Below, piece after piece: positions 7,941-17,311 of a DNA stretch of 64,000 bases. The notes beneath the pieces were generated by a model that had not been told where the DNA came from, did not search any database, and saw only the letters and a list, made by a program, of their open reading frames with translations. Position 1 is the stretch's first letter, and the number at the start of each line of letters is the position of its first letter. The position numbers were made by a program, and so were the translations under genes. This stretch comes from APNM01 sp040361335. Its GTDB lineage: Bacteria > Pseudomonadota > Gammaproteobacteria > Nevskiales > Salinisphaeraceae. The DNA is taken from contig NZ_APNM01000004.1 of NCBI RefSeq assembly GCF_040361335.1, forward strand, positions 124,001-188,000, given 5' to 3'.

Positions 7941-9545
7941 ATGGCCAAGGACATCGTCCACTGGGACGTCGAGGATACCGCCTTCTGGGAGAAGGACGGC
8001 AAGCGCATCGCCAACCGCAACCTCTGGATTTCCATACCCTGCCTGCTGCTGGCCTTCGCGGTCTGGCTGATGTGGGGCATGATCACGGTCCAGATGCTCA
8101 ACCTGGGTTTCCCCTTCAGCGAGACCCAACTGTTCACCCTGACCGCGATCGCCGGTCTGACCGGCGCCACGCTACGCATCCCGGCCTCGTTCATGATCGG
8201 CATCGCCGGCGGCCGCAACACCATCTTCCTGACCACCGCGCTGATGATCCTGCCCTGTGTCGGCGCCTACGTCGCGCTCCAGGACATGAACACCCCGTTG
8301 TGGGAATTCCAGCTCTACGCCTTCCTGTCCGGCATCGGCGGCGGCAACTTCGCCAACTCGATGAGCAACATCTCCAACTTCTTCCCCAAGCGCCAGCAGG
8401 GCCTCGCGCTCGGCCTCAACGCCGGCCTGGGCAACTTCGGCGTCACCACCATGCAGATCCTGATCCCGCTGGTGATGACGGCGGCGGTCTTCGGCTCCCT
8501 GGCGGGCGACCCCATGCCGCTGGAGCGTTCCAGCGGCACCCTGATCGGCCGCATCGAGGCCGGCACCGACACCTGGATCCAGAACGCCGCCCTGCTCTGG
8601 GCACTACTACTGATCCCGGCCAGCGTGGCGGCCTGGTGGGGCATGAACAACCTGCGCAGCGTTACCCCAGAGCCCGGCCATCCGCTGGCCGCCTTCGGCA
8701 AGATCCTGGGGCTGTACGCCGTCGGTCTGCTGGCGGCGGCGATCGGCCTGTATCTCTACCTGCCGGAGCCGGTGGGTCTCGACCTGCTCAACATGTGGCT
8801 CGCGTTGCCGCTGATCATCGTGCTCACGCTGGTGCTGATGCGGCTGATCCCCGGCGGTATCCAGGCCAGCCTGAAGAAGCAGTTCGCGATCTTCGGCGAG
8901 CGGCACACCTGGTCGATGACCGTGCTCTACATCGCCACCTTCGGCTCCTTCATCGGCTTCTCCGCCGCCCTGCCCCTGTCGATCGAGGTGATCTTCGGCT
9001 ACATGGCGCAAACCGGGGCCGACGGCACGGTCGAGCGGGTCGCCAATCCCGACGGCCCCAGCGCCCTGACCTACGCCTGGATCGGGCCCTTCATCGGCGC
9101 CCTGATCCGCCCGGTCGGCGGCTGGATATCGGACAAGGTCGGCGGCTCCATCGTGACCCAGCTTATCTCGGCCGTCATGGTGGTCTCCTCGGTCGCGGTC
9201 GGTTACGTGATGATGCTGGCCTACGGTTCGGCATCGCCCCAGGACTACTTCTGGCCCTTCCTGCTGCTGTTCATGCTGATCTTCGCGGCATCGGGCATCG
9301 GTAACGGCTCCACGTTCCGCACCATCGGCGTGATCTTCGACAAGACCAAGAAGGGGCCCGTGCTGGGCTGGACCTCCGCGGTCGCCGCCTACGGCGCCTT
9401 CATCGCCCCGCGGGTGATGGGCGACCAGATCCAGGCCGGCAACCCCGAATACGCCATGTACGGCTTCGCCGCCTTCTACGCCGTCTGCCTGGCGGTGAAC
9501 TGGTGGTTCTACCTCCGCCGCAACGCCTACATCCGCAACCCATGA
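7941..9545 (+). CDS. narK2: NarK2-type nitrate/nitrite antiporter
   Basis: A 534-residue MFS protein, longer than NarK1, with the typical NarK2 start (an acidic DVEDTAFWEKDGKRIANRNL segment before helix 1) and the nitrate-porter signature GIGGGNFANSMSNISNFFPK near residue 140. NarK2 proteins exchange incoming nitrate for outgoing nitrite across the inner membrane and supply the cytoplasmic NarG active site. It is in the nar operon, 88 bp before narG. The 90-residue insert between helices 6 and 7 (around residues 180-270) is typical of this branch. Confidence 0.9.
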   Translation: MAKDIVHWDVEDTAFWEKDGKRIANRNLWISIPCLLLAFAVWLMWGMITVQMLNLGFPFSETQLFTLTAIAGLTGATLRIPASFMIGIAGGRNTIFLTTALMILPCVGAYVALQDMNTPLWEFQLYAFLSGIGGGNFANSMSNISNFFPKRQQGLALGLNAGLGNFGVTTMQILIPLVMTAAVFGSLAGDPMPLERSSGTLIGRIEAGTDTWIQNAALLWALLLIPASVAAWWGMNNLRSVTPEPGHPLAAFGKILGLYAVGLLAAAIGLYLYLPEPVGLDLLNMWLALPLIIVLTLVLMRLIPGGIQASLKKQFAIFGERHTWSMTVLYIATFGSFIGFSAALPLSIEVIFGYMAQTGADGTVERVANPDGPSALTYAWIGPFIGALIRPVGGWISDKVGGSIVTQLISAVMVVSSVAVGYVMMLAYGSASPQDYFWPFLLLFMLIFAASGIGNGSTFRTIGVIFDKTKKGPVLGWTSAVAAYGAFIAPRVMGDQIQAGNPEYAMYGFAAFYAVCLAVNWWFYLRRNAYIRNP

Positions 9546-9633
9546 ACATATCCCGTCGCATCCAAGGCATGCCGTGCGGGACCACCGGTCCGGACACCGG
9601 CGGTCCCGGCACGCCGTCCCCAGGAGCTTAGCC

Positions 9634-12600
9634 ATGAGTCACTTTCTCGATCGCCTGACGTACTTCAAGCGCACCCGCGACGAGTTCGCGGACGGCCACG
9701 GCCGCACGACCGACGAGGACCGGTCCTGGGAGAAGGCCTACCGCCAGCGCTGGCAGCACGACAAGATCGTGCGCTCCACGCACGGCGTGAACTGCACCGG
9801 CGCCTGCTCCTGGAAGATCTACGTCAAGGACGGCCTGGTCACCTGGGAGACCCAGCAGACGGACTATCCGCGCACGCGGCCCGACCTGCCCAACCACGAG
9901 CCGCGGGGCTGTCCGCGCGGCGCCAGCTACTCCTGGTACATCTACAGCGCCGCGCGCCTGAAGTACCCCATGGTGCGGGGCACCCTGCTGGAGCTGTGGC
10001 GCCGGGCGCGCGCCGAGCACGCCGATCCCGTGGATGCCTGGGCGGCGATCGTCGGCGACGAGGACAAGCGCCGCAGTTACCAGAAGCGCCGCGGCCTGGG
10101 CGGGCTGGTGCGGGCCGATTGGAACGAGGTCAACGAACTCATCGCCGCCGCCAACGCTCACACCGTCGAGCGCTGGGGGCCGGACCGCATCGCCGGCTTC
10201 TCGCCGATCCCGGCGATGTCGATGGTGTCCTACGCCGCCGGCACCCGCTACCTGTCGCTGATCGGCGGCGTCTGCCTGTCCTTCTACGACTGGTACTGCG
10301 ACCTGCCGCCGTCCTCGCCCATGACCTGGGGCGAGCAGACCGACGTGCCGGAGTCGGCCGACTGGTACAACAGCAAGTTCATCATGATGTGGGGCTCCAA
10401 CGTGCCGCAGACGCGCACGCCGGACGCCCATTTCATGACCGAGGCCCGCTACAACGGCACCAAGATCGTGGTCTGCTCGCCGGACTACGCCGAGGCCACC
10501 AAGTTCGCCGATCTCTGGCTGTCGCCCAAGCAGGGCACGGACGCGGCCCTGTCCATGGCCCTGGGCCACGTCATCCTCAAGGAATTCCACGTCGACAACC
10601 CGACGCCGTACTTCCGCGACTACTGCCGCCAGTACACCGACATGCCCATGCTGGTGCGGCTGGACGAACACGCCAGCGGCCTGGTACCGGGCCGGCTGCT
10701 GCGGGCCAGCGAGCTGCCGGACGGCGACTCGCTCAAGAACGGCGACTGGAAGACCCTGGTCTGGGACGAGGGCGCGGACGCGCCGGTGGTCCCGCAGGGC
10801 ACCATCGGCTCGCGCTGGGACGAGAGCGGCCGCTGGAACCTGGAGCAGAAGGCCGAGACCACGGGCGGCGACATCGAACCGCGCCTGTCGCTGAAGGATC
10901 ACGCCGACGACATCGCCACCGTCGGCTTCCCCTACTTCGGCGGCGTCGAGCACGAGCAGTTCGATCACAACGAGCAGCAGGAGGTGCTGCACCGCAAGGT
11001 GCCGGTCAAGCACCTCCGGCTTGCCGACGGCGGCACCGTCGCCGTGGCCACGGTGTTCGACCTGATGGTCGCCCACTACGGCGTGGATCGCGGCTTCGAG
11101 GGCGACACCTGCGCGACCTCCTACGAGGACGACGTGCCCTACACGCCCAAGTGGCAGGAGGCGATCACCAGCGTCCCCGCCGATCACGTGGCCCGGGTCG
11201 CGCGCGAGTTCGCGGACAACGCCGCCAAGACGCAGGGCAAGTCCATGGTGATCCTCGGCGCCGGCCTGAACCACTGGTACCACATGGACATGAACTACCG
11301 CGGCATCATCAACATGCTGGTGATGTGCGGCTGCATCGGCCAGAGCGGCGGCGGCTGGGCGCACTACGTGGGCCAGGAGAAGCTGCGGCCGCAGACCGGC
11401 TGGCTGCCGGTGGCCTTCGCCCTCGACTGGGCGCGCCCGCCGCGGCACATGAACGGCACCTCCTACTGGTACGCCCATACCGACCAGTGGCGCTACGAGA
11501 AGCTCGCCATCGACGAGATCCTCTCGCCTCTCGCGGACAAGGACGACTGGCCCGGCAGCCTGATCGACTACAACGTGCGCGCCGAGCGCATGGGCTGGCT
11601 GCCCTCGGCGCCGCAGCTCAACCGCAACCCATTGCAGGTCGCCCGCGAGGCGGTGGCCGCCGGCAAGGACATCAAGGAGTACGTGGTCGAGCAGCTCAAG
11701 TCCGGCGACCTGCGGCTGGCCTGCGAGGACCCGGACGCGCCGGAGAACTTCCCGCGCAACCTGTTCGTCTGGCGCTCCAACCTGATGGGTTCCTCCGGCA
11801 AGGGGCACGAGTATTTCCTCAAGCACCTGCTGGGCACGGACGACGGCGTCCAGGGCAAGGACCTGGGCGACCCGGGCGAGCAGCGGGCCGAGGAGGTCGT
11901 CTGGCACGAGCAGGCCCCGGAGGGCAAGCTCGACCTGCTGGTGACCCTGGACTTCCGCATGTCCACCACCTGCCTGTACTCGGACGTGGTGCTGCCCACC
12001 GCCACCTGGTACGAGAAGAACGACCTCAACACCTCGGACATGCATCCCTTCATCCACCCGCTGTCCGAGGCGGTGAACCCGGCCTGGGAGTCGCGCTCCG
12101 ACTGGGACATCTTCAAGGGCATCGCCAGGAAGTTCTCCGAGGTCGCCGACGGCCGACTCGGCGTGGAGACCGACATCGTCACCCTGCCCCTGCTGCACGA
12201 CACCCCGGCGGAGCTGGGTCAGCCGTTCGGCGTGGCCGAGTGGAAGAAGGGCGAGTGCGAGCCGGTGCCGGGCAAGACCATGCCCAACATCCTCACGGTG
12301 GAACGCGACTACCCCGCGACCTACGAACGGTTCACCTCGATCGGCCCGCTGCTGGACAAGCTCGGCAACGGCGGCAAGGGCATCTCCTGGGACACCGGAC
12401 ACGAGGTGGAATACCTGGGCAAGCTCAACGGCCGCCACGTCGCCGAGGGCGCCCATCACGACCGGCCGCGCCTGGAGACCGCGATCGACGCCTGCGAGGC
12501 GATCATGTCCCTGGCGCCGGAGACCAACGGCGAGGTCGCGGTCAAGGCCTGGAACGCGCTCTCCAGGTTCACCGGCCGCGAGCACGCGCACCTGGCCGAG

Positions 12601-13383
12601 AACAAGGAAGAGGAGAAGATCCGCTTCCGCGACATCCAGGCGCAGCCGCGCAAGATCATCTCGTCGCCGACCTGGTCCGGCATCGAGTCCGAGAAGGTCT
12701 GCTACAACGCCGGCTGGACCAACGTCCACGAGTTGATCCCCTGGCGCACGCTGACCGGCCGCCAGCAGTTCTACCAGGACCATGAGTGGATGCGCGGCTT
12801 CGGCGAGGGCTTTGTCGCCTACCGGCCGCCGGTCAACACCAAGACCTGGAAGGAGATCATCGGGACCAAGCCCAACGGCAACCCGGAGATCGTGCTCAAC
12901 TGGATCACCCCGCACCAGAAGTGGGGCATCCACAGCACCTACAGCGACAACCTGCTGATGCTGACCCTGTCGCGCGGCGGCCCCATCGTCTGGATCTCCG
13001 AGACCGACGCGGCCAAGGCCGGGGTCGAGGACAACGACTGGATCGAGGTCTTCAACGTCAACGGCGCCGTGGTCGCCCGCGCGGTGGTCTCGCAGCGGGT
13101 TCGCGAGGGCATGGCGATGATGTACCACGCCCAGGAACGCATCGTGAACACGCCCGGCTCCGAGATCACCGGCAACCGCGGCGGCATCCACAACTCGGTG
13201 ACCCGGGCGGTGGTCAAGCCGACCCACATGATCGGCGGCTACGCCCAGCAGAGCTACGGCTTCAACTACTACGGCACCGTCGGCTCCAACCGCGACGAGT
13301 TCGTCGTGCTCCGCAAGATGGATCGCGTCGACTGGCTGGAAGGGGACGACGAGTCAATTCTCCAGCAGGAGTACGTCCGATGA
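9634..13383 (+). CDS. narG: Respiratory nitrate reductase, alpha (catalytic) subunit
   Basis: A 1249-residue molybdo-bis-MGD subunit that reduces nitrate to nitrite on the cytoplasmic face of the membrane. The N-terminus begins MSHFLDRLTYF, followed by the FS0 cluster ligands in HGVNCTGACSW (His plus two Cys) and a further Cys in GCPRG, the H-C-C-C pattern that separates NarG from NapA. Length is normal for the family. ATG 9634 is preceded by CAGGAG; an in-frame upstream ATG at 9574 would add 20 non-conserved residues. The stop codon abuts an unusual palindromic insert before narH. Needs MoaB/MoeA cofactor synthesis, encoded downstream. Confidence 0.97.
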   Translation: MSHFLDRLTYFKRTRDEFADGHGRTTDEDRSWEKAYRQRWQHDKIVRSTHGVNCTGACSWKIYVKDGLVTWETQQTDYPRTRPDLPNHEPRGCPRGASYSWYIYSAARLKYPMVRGTLLELWRRARAEHADPVDAWAAIVGDEDKRRSYQKRRGLGGLVRADWNEVNELIAAANAHTVERWGPDRIAGFSPIPAMSMVSYAAGTRYLSLIGGVCLSFYDWYCDLPPSSPMTWGEQTDVPESADWYNSKFIMMWGSNVPQTRTPDAHFMTEARYNGTKIVVCSPDYAEATKFADLWLSPKQGTDAALSMALGHVILKEFHVDNPTPYFRDYCRQYTDMPMLVRLDEHASGLVPGRLLRASELPDGDSLKNGDWKTLVWDEGADAPVVPQGTIGSRWDESGRWNLEQKAETTGGDIEPRLSLKDHADDIATVGFPYFGGVEHEQFDHNEQQEVLHRKVPVKHLRLADGGTVAVATVFDLMVAHYGVDRGFEGDTCATSYEDDVPYTPKWQEAITSVPADHVARVAREFADNAAKTQGKSMVILGAGLNHWYHMDMNYRGIINMLVMCGCIGQSGGGWAHYVGQEKLRPQTGWLPVAFALDWARPPRHMNGTSYWYAHTDQWRYEKLAIDEILSPLADKDDWPGSLIDYNVRAERMGWLPSAPQLNRNPLQVAREAVAAGKDIKEYVVEQLKSGDLRLACEDPDAPENFPRNLFVWRSNLMGSSGKGHEYFLKHLLGTDDGVQGKDLGDPGEQRAEEVVWHEQAPEGKLDLLVTLDFRMSTTCLYSDVVLPTATWYEKNDLNTSDMHPFIHPLSEAVNPAWESRSDWDIFKGIARKFSEVADGRLGVETDIVTLPLLHDTPAELGQPFGVAEWKKGECEPVPGKTMPNILTVERDYPATYERFTSIGPLLDKLGNGGKGISWDTGHEVEYLGKLNGRHVAEGAHHDRPRLETAIDACEAIMSLAPETNGEVAVKAWNALSRFTGREHAHLAENKEEEKIRFRDIQAQPRKIISSPTWSGIESEKVCYNAGWTNVHELIPWRTLTGRQQFYQDHEWMRGFGEGFVAYRPPVNTKTWKEIIGTKPNGNPEIVLNWITPHQKWGIHSTYSDNLLMLTLSRGGPIVWISETDAAKAGVEDNDWIEVFNVNGAVVARAVVSQRVREGMAMMYHAQERIVNTPGSEITGNRGGIHNSVTRAVVKPTHMIGGYAQQSYGFNYYGTVGSNRDEFVVLRKMDRVDWLEGDDESILQQEYVR

Positions 13384-13534
13384 GACCTCCGCCTAACTAC
13401 TACGCTCGACATCTCGGCCGCCGGCGGTGCTCCCCCACAGTGCATAAGCCCTCACGTATTGGCGCATACGCCGCGCTTACCGCGCGCCGGCGGCGGCCAA
13501 CCTGTCTTCGCTCGCTACGTTATGCGGAGGTCTC
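13382..13534. repeat. Palindrome-bounded insert between narG and narH
   Basis: A 153-bp stretch bounded by a perfect 11-bp inverted repeat, GAGACCTCCGC (13382-13392) and GCGGAGGTCTC (13524-13534); imperfect pairing continues inward for about 45 bp (GGCCGCC near 13417, GGCGGCC near 13492). The left arm starts in the narG stop codon and the right arm contains the narH ribosome-binding site GGAGG. The right arm shares ACGTAGCGAGCGAA (reverse strand) with 43537-43550, pointing to a dispersed repeat family. narG and narH are normally almost adjacent. Confidence 0.75.
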
Positions 13535-13537
13535 GAC

Positions 13538-15085
13538 ATGAAAATCAGAGCGCAAATCGGCAAAGTCCTCAACCTCGACAAGTGCATCGGCTGCCACACC
13601 TGCTCGGTGACCTGCAAGAACGTGTGGACCTCGCGCGAGGGCGCGGAGTACATGTGGTTCAACAACGTCGAGACCAAGCCCGGCGTCGGCTATCCCAAGG
13701 ACTGGGAGAACCAGGACCGCTGGCAGGGCGGCTGGGTGCGCACCAACGGCGGCGACATCCGGCCCCGGCAGGGCGGCAAGTGGCGGTTGCTGGCGAAGAT
13801 CTTCGCCAACCCCCACCTGCCCGAGATCGACGACTACTACGAGCCGTTCAACTTCGACTACCAGCGCCTGCACAACGCCGGCCCGTCCAAGGCCCAGCCC
13901 ACGGCCAAGCCCTATTCGGCGATCACCGGCAAGCCCATGGAGAAGATCGAGTGGGGGCCGAACTGGGAGGAGATCCTGGGCGGCGAGTTCGCCAAGCGCA
14001 AGCGCGACTACAACTTCGAGAACGTGCAGAAGGAGATCTACGGGCAGTTCGAGCACACCTTCATGATGTACCTGCCCCGGCTGTGCGAGCACTGCCTGAA
14101 TCCGAGCTGCGTGGCGAGCTGCCCCTCGGGCGCGATCTACAAGCGCGAGGAGGACGGCATCGTCCTGATCGACCAGGACAAGTGCCGCGGCTGGCGCATG
14201 TGCATCTCCGGCTGCCCGTACAAGAAGATCTACTACAACTGGCAGTCCGGCAAATCCGAGAAGTGCACCTTCTGCTATCCCCGCATCGAGTCGGGCGAAC
14301 CGACCGTGTGCTCCGAGACCTGCGTCGGCCGCATCCGCTACCTGGGCGTGCTGCTGTACGACGCCGACCGCATCAAGGAAGCGGCGAGCGTGCCCAACGA
14401 GGAGGACCTGTACGAGGCCCAGCTCGATATCTTCCTGGATCCGCACGACCCGGAGGTGATCCGCCAGGCGCGCGCCGACGGCGTGCCGGACTCCTGGATC
14501 GAGGCCGCGCAGCGCTCGCCGGTCTACAAGATGGCGGTGGACTGGAAGGTCGCCTTCCCGCTGCACCCCGAGTACCGCACCCTGCCCATGGTCTGGTACG
14601 TGCCGCCGCTGTCGCCGGTGCAGGCCGCGGCCGACGCCGGCAAGGTCGGCTGGCACGGCCTGATCCCGGACGTCGAATCGCTGCGCATCCCGGTCAAGTA
14701 CCTGGCCAACATGCTCACCGGCGGCGACGAGCGCCCGGTGACCCACGCCCTGCGGCGGCTCCTGGCGATGCGCGTGTTCAAGCGCTCGCAGACGGTCGAG
14801 GGCGAGCCGCGCCACGATGTCCTGGAGGAAGTGGGCCTGAACGAAACCCTGCTCGAGGACATGTACCAGACCATGGCGATCGCCAACTACGAGGACCGGT
14901 TCGTGATCCCCACCAACCACCGCGAGCTGGGCACGCCGGACCCGTACGGCGAGCGCAGCGGTTGCGGCTTCAGCTTCGGCGACGGCTGCCACACCCACGG
15001 CGTGACCCGCACCAACCTGTTCGGGAGCAAGAGCCCGCGCCAGCGCGAACACGAGCCGGCACCGGCCGAGGAGGCCCGCAAATGA
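13538..15085 (+). CDS. narH: Respiratory nitrate reductase, beta (Fe-S) subunit
   Basis: A 515-residue electron-transfer subunit carrying four Fe-S clusters between NarI heme and NarG. Ligand sets are visible in order: CIGCHTCSVTCKNVW (residues 16-26), CEHCLNPSCVASCP (about 184-197), CRGWRMCISGCP, and CTFCYP with CSETCVGR. The Trp in CRGWRMC is the NarH hallmark that replaces a cysteine and gives a [3Fe-4S] cluster. Its Shine-Dalgarno lies in the right arm of the palindromic insert. The stop overlaps the narJ start (ATGA). Confidence 0.97.
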   Translation: MKIRAQIGKVLNLDKCIGCHTCSVTCKNVWTSREGAEYMWFNNVETKPGVGYPKDWENQDRWQGGWVRTNGGDIRPRQGGKWRLLAKIFANPHLPEIDDYYEPFNFDYQRLHNAGPSKAQPTAKPYSAITGKPMEKIEWGPNWEEILGGEFAKRKRDYNFENVQKEIYGQFEHTFMMYLPRLCEHCLNPSCVASCPSGAIYKREEDGIVLIDQDKCRGWRMCISGCPYKKIYYNWQSGKSEKCTFCYPRIESGEPTVCSETCVGRIRYLGVLLYDADRIKEAASVPNEEDLYEAQLDIFLDPHDPEVIRQARADGVPDSWIEAAQRSPVYKMAVDWKVAFPLHPEYRTLPMVWYVPPLSPVQAAADAGKVGWHGLIPDVESLRIPVKYLANMLTGGDERPVTHALRRLLAMRVFKRSQTVEGEPRHDVLEEVGLNETLLEDMYQTMAIANYEDRFVIPTNHRELGTPDPYGERSGCGFSFGDGCHTHGVTRTNLFGSKSPRQREHEPAPAEEARK

Positions 15086-15795
15086 CCGTGGGCACGCCGG
15101 CGCAGGACCTCGCTCCGGCCCTGAAGGCCGTGGCACTGTTGTTGGGCTATCCGGACACGGCGCTGCGGGCGCACGTCCGCGAACTCGAGGGCGTGCTGGC
15201 GGCACGGCCCGAGCTCGACGCCGACGACCGCCGGGCCCTGGCCGACTGCGTCGCCTGGCTGGCCGACAGCGACCTGCTGGAGACCCAGGCCGCCTTCGTC
15301 GAGACCTTCGATCGCAGCAAGAAGGTATCGCTGTACCTGTTCGAGCATGTCTACGGCGAATCGCGCGACCGCGGGCCCGCCATGATCGAGCTGTCGAACG
15401 CCTACCGCGAGCACGGCCTGGCCATCGACTGCCGGGAACTGCCGGATTACCTGCCCATGTTCCTGGAGTTCACCGCCCTGCTGCCCGAGAGCGAGGCGCG
15501 AGCCTGGCTGGCGGATACCGGCCATATCCTCCAGCGCATCCACGTCCGTCTCGCCGAGCGGGGCAGCCGCCACGCCGCGCCGTTCCGGGTGCTGCTGCGG
15601 CTGCTGGACGTCGATCCCATGCCCGAGGCCTTGACCAGGATGGCCTCCGAGGAACAGCGCGACGACACCCCCGCGGCGCTGGACCGGGTGTGGCAGGAAG
15701 CGCCGGTGACCTTCGGGCCCGACGAACCGCAGACCGATTGCGGCGCCACCCGACAATACCCGACCGAACGGCCGGCCGCGCGTCCGGACCACTAG
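15082..15795 (+). CDS. narJ: NarJ, nitrate reductase assembly chaperone
   Basis: A 237-residue cytoplasmic all-helical chaperone of the NarJ/TorD family, which holds apo-NarGH during molybdenum-cofactor insertion and membrane docking. The signature SLYLFEHVYGESRDRGPAM near residues 74-95 and LPDYLPMFLEF near 116-127 are characteristic. It starts within the narH stop codon (ATGA overlap), implying translational coupling. The disordered C-terminus (last ~30 residues) is not conserved in the family. It is not part of the final enzyme complex. Confidence 0.95.
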   Translation: MTVGTPAQDLAPALKAVALLLGYPDTALRAHVRELEGVLAARPELDADDRRALADCVAWLADSDLLETQAAFVETFDRSKKVSLYLFEHVYGESRDRGPAMIELSNAYREHGLAIDCRELPDYLPMFLEFTALLPESEARAWLADTGHILQRIHVRLAERGSRHAAPFRVLLRLLDVDPMPEALTRMASEEQRDDTPAALDRVWQEAPVTFGPDEPQTDCGATRQYPTERPAARPDH

Positions 15796-15808
15796 GGAGA
15801 ACGAGACC

Positions 15809-16495
15809 ATGGATTACCTGAACCAACTGCTTTTCCAGTTCTACCCGTACGTCGCCGGCACCGTGTTCCTGCTGGGCAGCCTCGTGCGCTTCGACATGAG
15901 CCAGTACACCTGGAAGACCAACTCCAGCCAGCTTCTGGACAATTCCCCGCGCTTCCAGATCGGCAGCCTGCTGTTCCATGTGGGCGTGATCTTCCTGTTC
16001 TTCGGCCACCTGATCGGCCTGCTCATGCCGCACTGGCTGTATCCCTACCTGGGGCTCACCGCCGGCAGCAAGCAGATCCTGGCCATGGTCTCGGGCGGCA
16101 TCGCGGGCACCCTCGCGATCGTGGGCGCCACCATCCTGCTGCACCGGCGGCTGTTCCATCCCAAGGTGCGGGCCCACTCGACCCGAATGGACATCTTCAT
16201 CCTGCTGCTGCTCTACGCGCAGCTCGTGCTCGGCCTGTTCACCATCCCCGTGTCCTACCAGCACCTGGACGGCTCGGTGATGCTGGTGCTGGGCGAATGG
16301 GCGCAGCACATCGTGACCTTCCGCCCGGGCGCCGCGGATTTCGTGGCCAACGTGCACTGGGTCTACAAGCTGCACATCTTCCTGGGCGTGACCACCTTCC
16401 TGGTGTTCCCGTTCACGCGCCTGGTGCACATCTGGAGCGCGCCGCTGACCTACGTCACGCGCCAGTACCAAGTGGTCCGCCAGCGCCGGGTCTGA
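15809..16495 (+). CDS. narI: Respiratory nitrate reductase, gamma (cytochrome b) subunit
   Basis: A 228-residue, five-helix membrane subunit that oxidises quinol on the periplasmic side and passes electrons to NarH. The heme b ligands expected from E. coli NarI are in place: His57 and His67 in LLFHVGVIFLFFGHLIG, and two histidines near 188 and 206 in YKLHIFLGVTTFLVFPFTRLVHIW (shown in shortened form: KLHIFLG and RLVHIW). It follows narJ by 13 bp with ATG 15809 after GGGAGAACGAG. Completes NarGHI. Confidence 0.96.
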   Translation: MDYLNQLLFQFYPYVAGTVFLLGSLVRFDMSQYTWKTNSSQLLDNSPRFQIGSLLFHVGVIFLFFGHLIGLLMPHWLYPYLGLTAGSKQILAMVSGGIAGTLAIVGATILLHRRLFHPKVRAHSTRMDIFILLLLYAQLVLGLFTIPVSYQHLDGSVMLVLGEWAQHIVTFRPGAADFVANVHWVYKLHIFLGVTTFLVFPFTRLVHIWSAPLTYVTRQYQVVRQRRV

Positions 16496-16549
16496 TGCCG
16501 AACGCTCAAGGCAAGCCATTCGTGAGATACAACGCTTGAGGAAACGACC

Positions 16550-17311
16550 GTGACAATGCCCCTGGTCAACCGCGTGCTCATCCCCGAGGAGCAGATCAAC
16601 CTGGAATCGGGCTACGTCGAGACCGGCACGATCGACGAGAAGCGCGCCGAGGCCACACGCCGCCTGGCGGTGCGCGAGCTGCTGCGCCAGCGCGCCAAGC
16701 AGATCGGCATCGAGACGCAGGACCGGCTGGACGCCGCCATCGACGAGCTGCTCGACCGCGAGGTGCCCGTGCCCGAGGCCGACGAGGCCGCCTGCCGGCG
16801 CTACTTCGAGTCCAACCGCGACCGCTTCCGCTCCCCGCGCGAGATCGAGATGCGCCACATCCTCCTGGCCGCGGCCCCCGACGATGCCGAGGGGCGCACG
16901 GCGGCCCGCGACCGGGCCGATGAACTGGTGGCGGCGCTGCAGGCCGACCCGGACCGCTTCGACGAGCTGGCCGCGGCGCATTCGCGCTGCCCCTCCGCCG
17001 AGCGCGGCGGCCACCTGGGCCTCGTCGGCCGCGGCCAGACCGTGCCCGAGCTGGAGAACGTGGTCCTGCGGCTGCCGGCGGGCCTGGCCGAGCGCCCGAT
17101 CGAGACCCGTTACGGCTTCCACGTGGTCGAGGTCCTGGCGCGGTCGGGCGGCGAGCCTTTGGACTATGACGACGTACGCCTTATGATCGCCGACTACCTG
17201 CGGGAACGCTCCTGGCGCCGCGCCGTGAGCCAGTACCTGCAGGTCCTGATCGCCGATGCCGAGATCTCCGGCATCGACCTGGAGGCCGACGCAAGTCCGC
17301 TGATGCAATGA
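16550..17311 (+). CDS. PpiC/NifM-type peptidyl-prolyl isomerase of the nar operon
   Basis: A 253-residue protein with an N-terminal helical region and a parvulin domain (about residues 95-205) showing EIEMRHILL, SRCPSAERGGHLGLVGRGQ and the closing ETRYGFHVVEV. No signal peptide is seen, so it is probably cytoplasmic. NifM-like isomerases sit after narI in several denitrifiers, including Pseudomonas, and are thought to aid nitrate reductase folding. GTG 16550 follows GAGGAAA at a good distance; ATG 16556 is the alternative. Its stop overlaps the next start by one codon. Confidence 0.85.
   Translation: MTMPLVNRVLIPEEQINLESGYVETGTIDEKRAEATRRLAVRELLRQRAKQIGIETQDRLDAAIDELLDREVPVPEADEAACRRYFESNRDRFRSPREIEMRHILLAAAPDDAEGRTAARDRADELVAALQADPDRFDELAAAHSRCPSAERGGHLGLVGRGQTVPELENVVLRLPAGLAERPIETRYGFHVVEVLARSGGEPLDYDDVRLMIADYLRERSWRRAVSQYLQVLIADAEISGIDLEADASPLMQ

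Noticed and set aside
9628..13227. A very long open frame on the minus strand opposite narG (about 1200 codons), and a similar one at 55279-59562 opposite the RND genes
   Set aside because: Composition is Val/Arg/Gly/His-rich low-complexity with no motif; the plus strands encode clear NarG and RND proteins. GC-rich third positions create such shadows.
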